A stretch of 64,000 nucleotides of DNA, taken from a virus. Each line of letters starts with the position of its first letter. The stretch's first letter is position 1. The position numbers and the translations under genes are program-made. Below, piece after piece: positions 63,685-64,000 of the stretch. A model generated the notes under the pieces. That model saw only the letters and a program-made list of their open reading frames with translations. It had not been told where the DNA came from and did no database searches. Location: IMG/VR virus record IMGVR_UViG_3300028840_002104, positions 21,819 through 85,818 of that record; one strand, given 5' to 3'.

Positions 63685-64000
63685 ATGCCTTTGGATCTGA
63701 GAGATATCCAAGGCGGAGAACTTGAACTAAGTGCCTACGGGACAGATTGGGTATACGTTCAGGATAGAGAGACTCCGCTGATGGTGGTGGCGAAAGTGGG
63801 CTCCGTCTACTTCGGCCTCGGAAGAATGCCGGGTAGCGACCCTCTTGTTAATCCCTACATCATAACGGGAGAGACAAGAGTCTTTGGTGGAGAAAGACAG
63901 CTTCCAGACAAGGTAGGATTTAGAGCTGTAGGAAGTTCCGCGACTCTGCGGGTGATGCAAGGCCCTTTCGTTAGTGGAGCCTCTGCCGGAAGCGCGGGGG
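63685..64000 (+). CDS. Protein of unknown function, 3' end beyond the window
   Basis: ATG 63685 follows AAGGAGG. The first 105 residues begin MPLDLRDIQGGELELSAYGT and are beta-rich with many Gly and Val, as in virion structural proteins. The frame is open to the edge. Function cannot be assigned. Confidence 0.6.
   Translation, partial: MPLDLRDIQGGELELSAYGTDWVYVQDRETPLMVVAKVGSVYFGLGRMPGSDPLVNPYIITGETRVFGGERQLPDKVGFRAVGSSATLRVMQGPFVSGASAGSAG

Noticed and set aside
105-63960. Many ORFs on the minus strand
   Set aside because: All lie opposite better plus-strand genes with SDs and recognisable domains, and their translations have no motifs.

Overview
This window is part of the genome of a tailed double-stranded DNA bacteriophage, probably a large virulent one. 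Every credible gene reads left to right. Genes are packed with overlaps or gaps of a few bases, and Shine-Dalgarno sequences and sigma70-type promoters are present. No integrase, excisionase, tRNA gene or CRISPR array was found. Terminase, portal and capsid genes must lie outside. The host cannot be named from the sequence.

Layout. 1-9.5 kb: virion appendage genes, including a beta-helix spike-like protein, two paralogous adhesin-like proteins and a fibre protein with a collar-like end. 9.5-31.3 kb: DNA replication and recombination under promoters at 9.5 and 19.2 kb. It holds an SF2 helicase, a MerR-type DNA-binding protein, a degenerate DnaC-like loader, uracil-DNA-glycosylase family 4 plus a divergent relative, DnaB helicase, primase, a putative ssDNA-binding protein, DNA polymerase I, RecA, a GT4 glycosyltransferase, resolvase-like and Cas4-like nucleases, an Acb2/Tad1-like anti-defence protein and an M15 endolysin. 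31.4-41.8 kb: a 7-deazaguanine DNA modification set (queC, folE, queD, queE, and a DpdA-like transglycosylase), a metallophosphoesterase and small unknown genes, interrupted by a 370-base G/T-rich non-coding tract.

41.8-46.6 kb is the most unusual part. A terminator, a perfect 16-bp palindrome and a 40-bp GC-rich tandem repeat precede a textbook promoter and a 370-base structured leader. Six consecutive cassettes (seven genes) follow. Each is enclosed by its own unrelated 26-29 nt inverted repeat, so each gene's 5' and 3' flanks can pair in RNA. Arms of neighbouring cassettes abut within 3 nt. Differences between arms are only G-U wobbles or pyrimidine-pyrimidine mismatches, with one such mismatch near the middle of every stem. 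This recalls the processing stems around rRNAs and suggests mRNA excision or protection, possibly by RNase III. Related but weaker stems occur at 23.0 kb (no gene inside) and 48.1/49.2 kb.

46.6-51.3 kb: an ArdC-type antirestriction gene and small genes, including a 54-residue stand-alone piece of an anaerobic ribonucleotide reductase. 51.3-64 kb: small membrane proteins and a lipoprotein that may be lysis proteins, a paralogous family of very basic proteins sharing an AW(D/E)TRR-GPSG motif (one copy has an in-frame UGA), and a sugar-chemistry cluster (two methyltransferases, three glycosyltransferase-like proteins, one phosphodiesterase-like protein). A structural-looking gene runs off the right edge.

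The picture is of a phage that encodes much of its own replisome, probably modifies its DNA against restriction, carries extra anti-defence proteins, and controls one operon with an apparently undescribed RNA architecture. All functional assignments are by reading motifs, without database searches.
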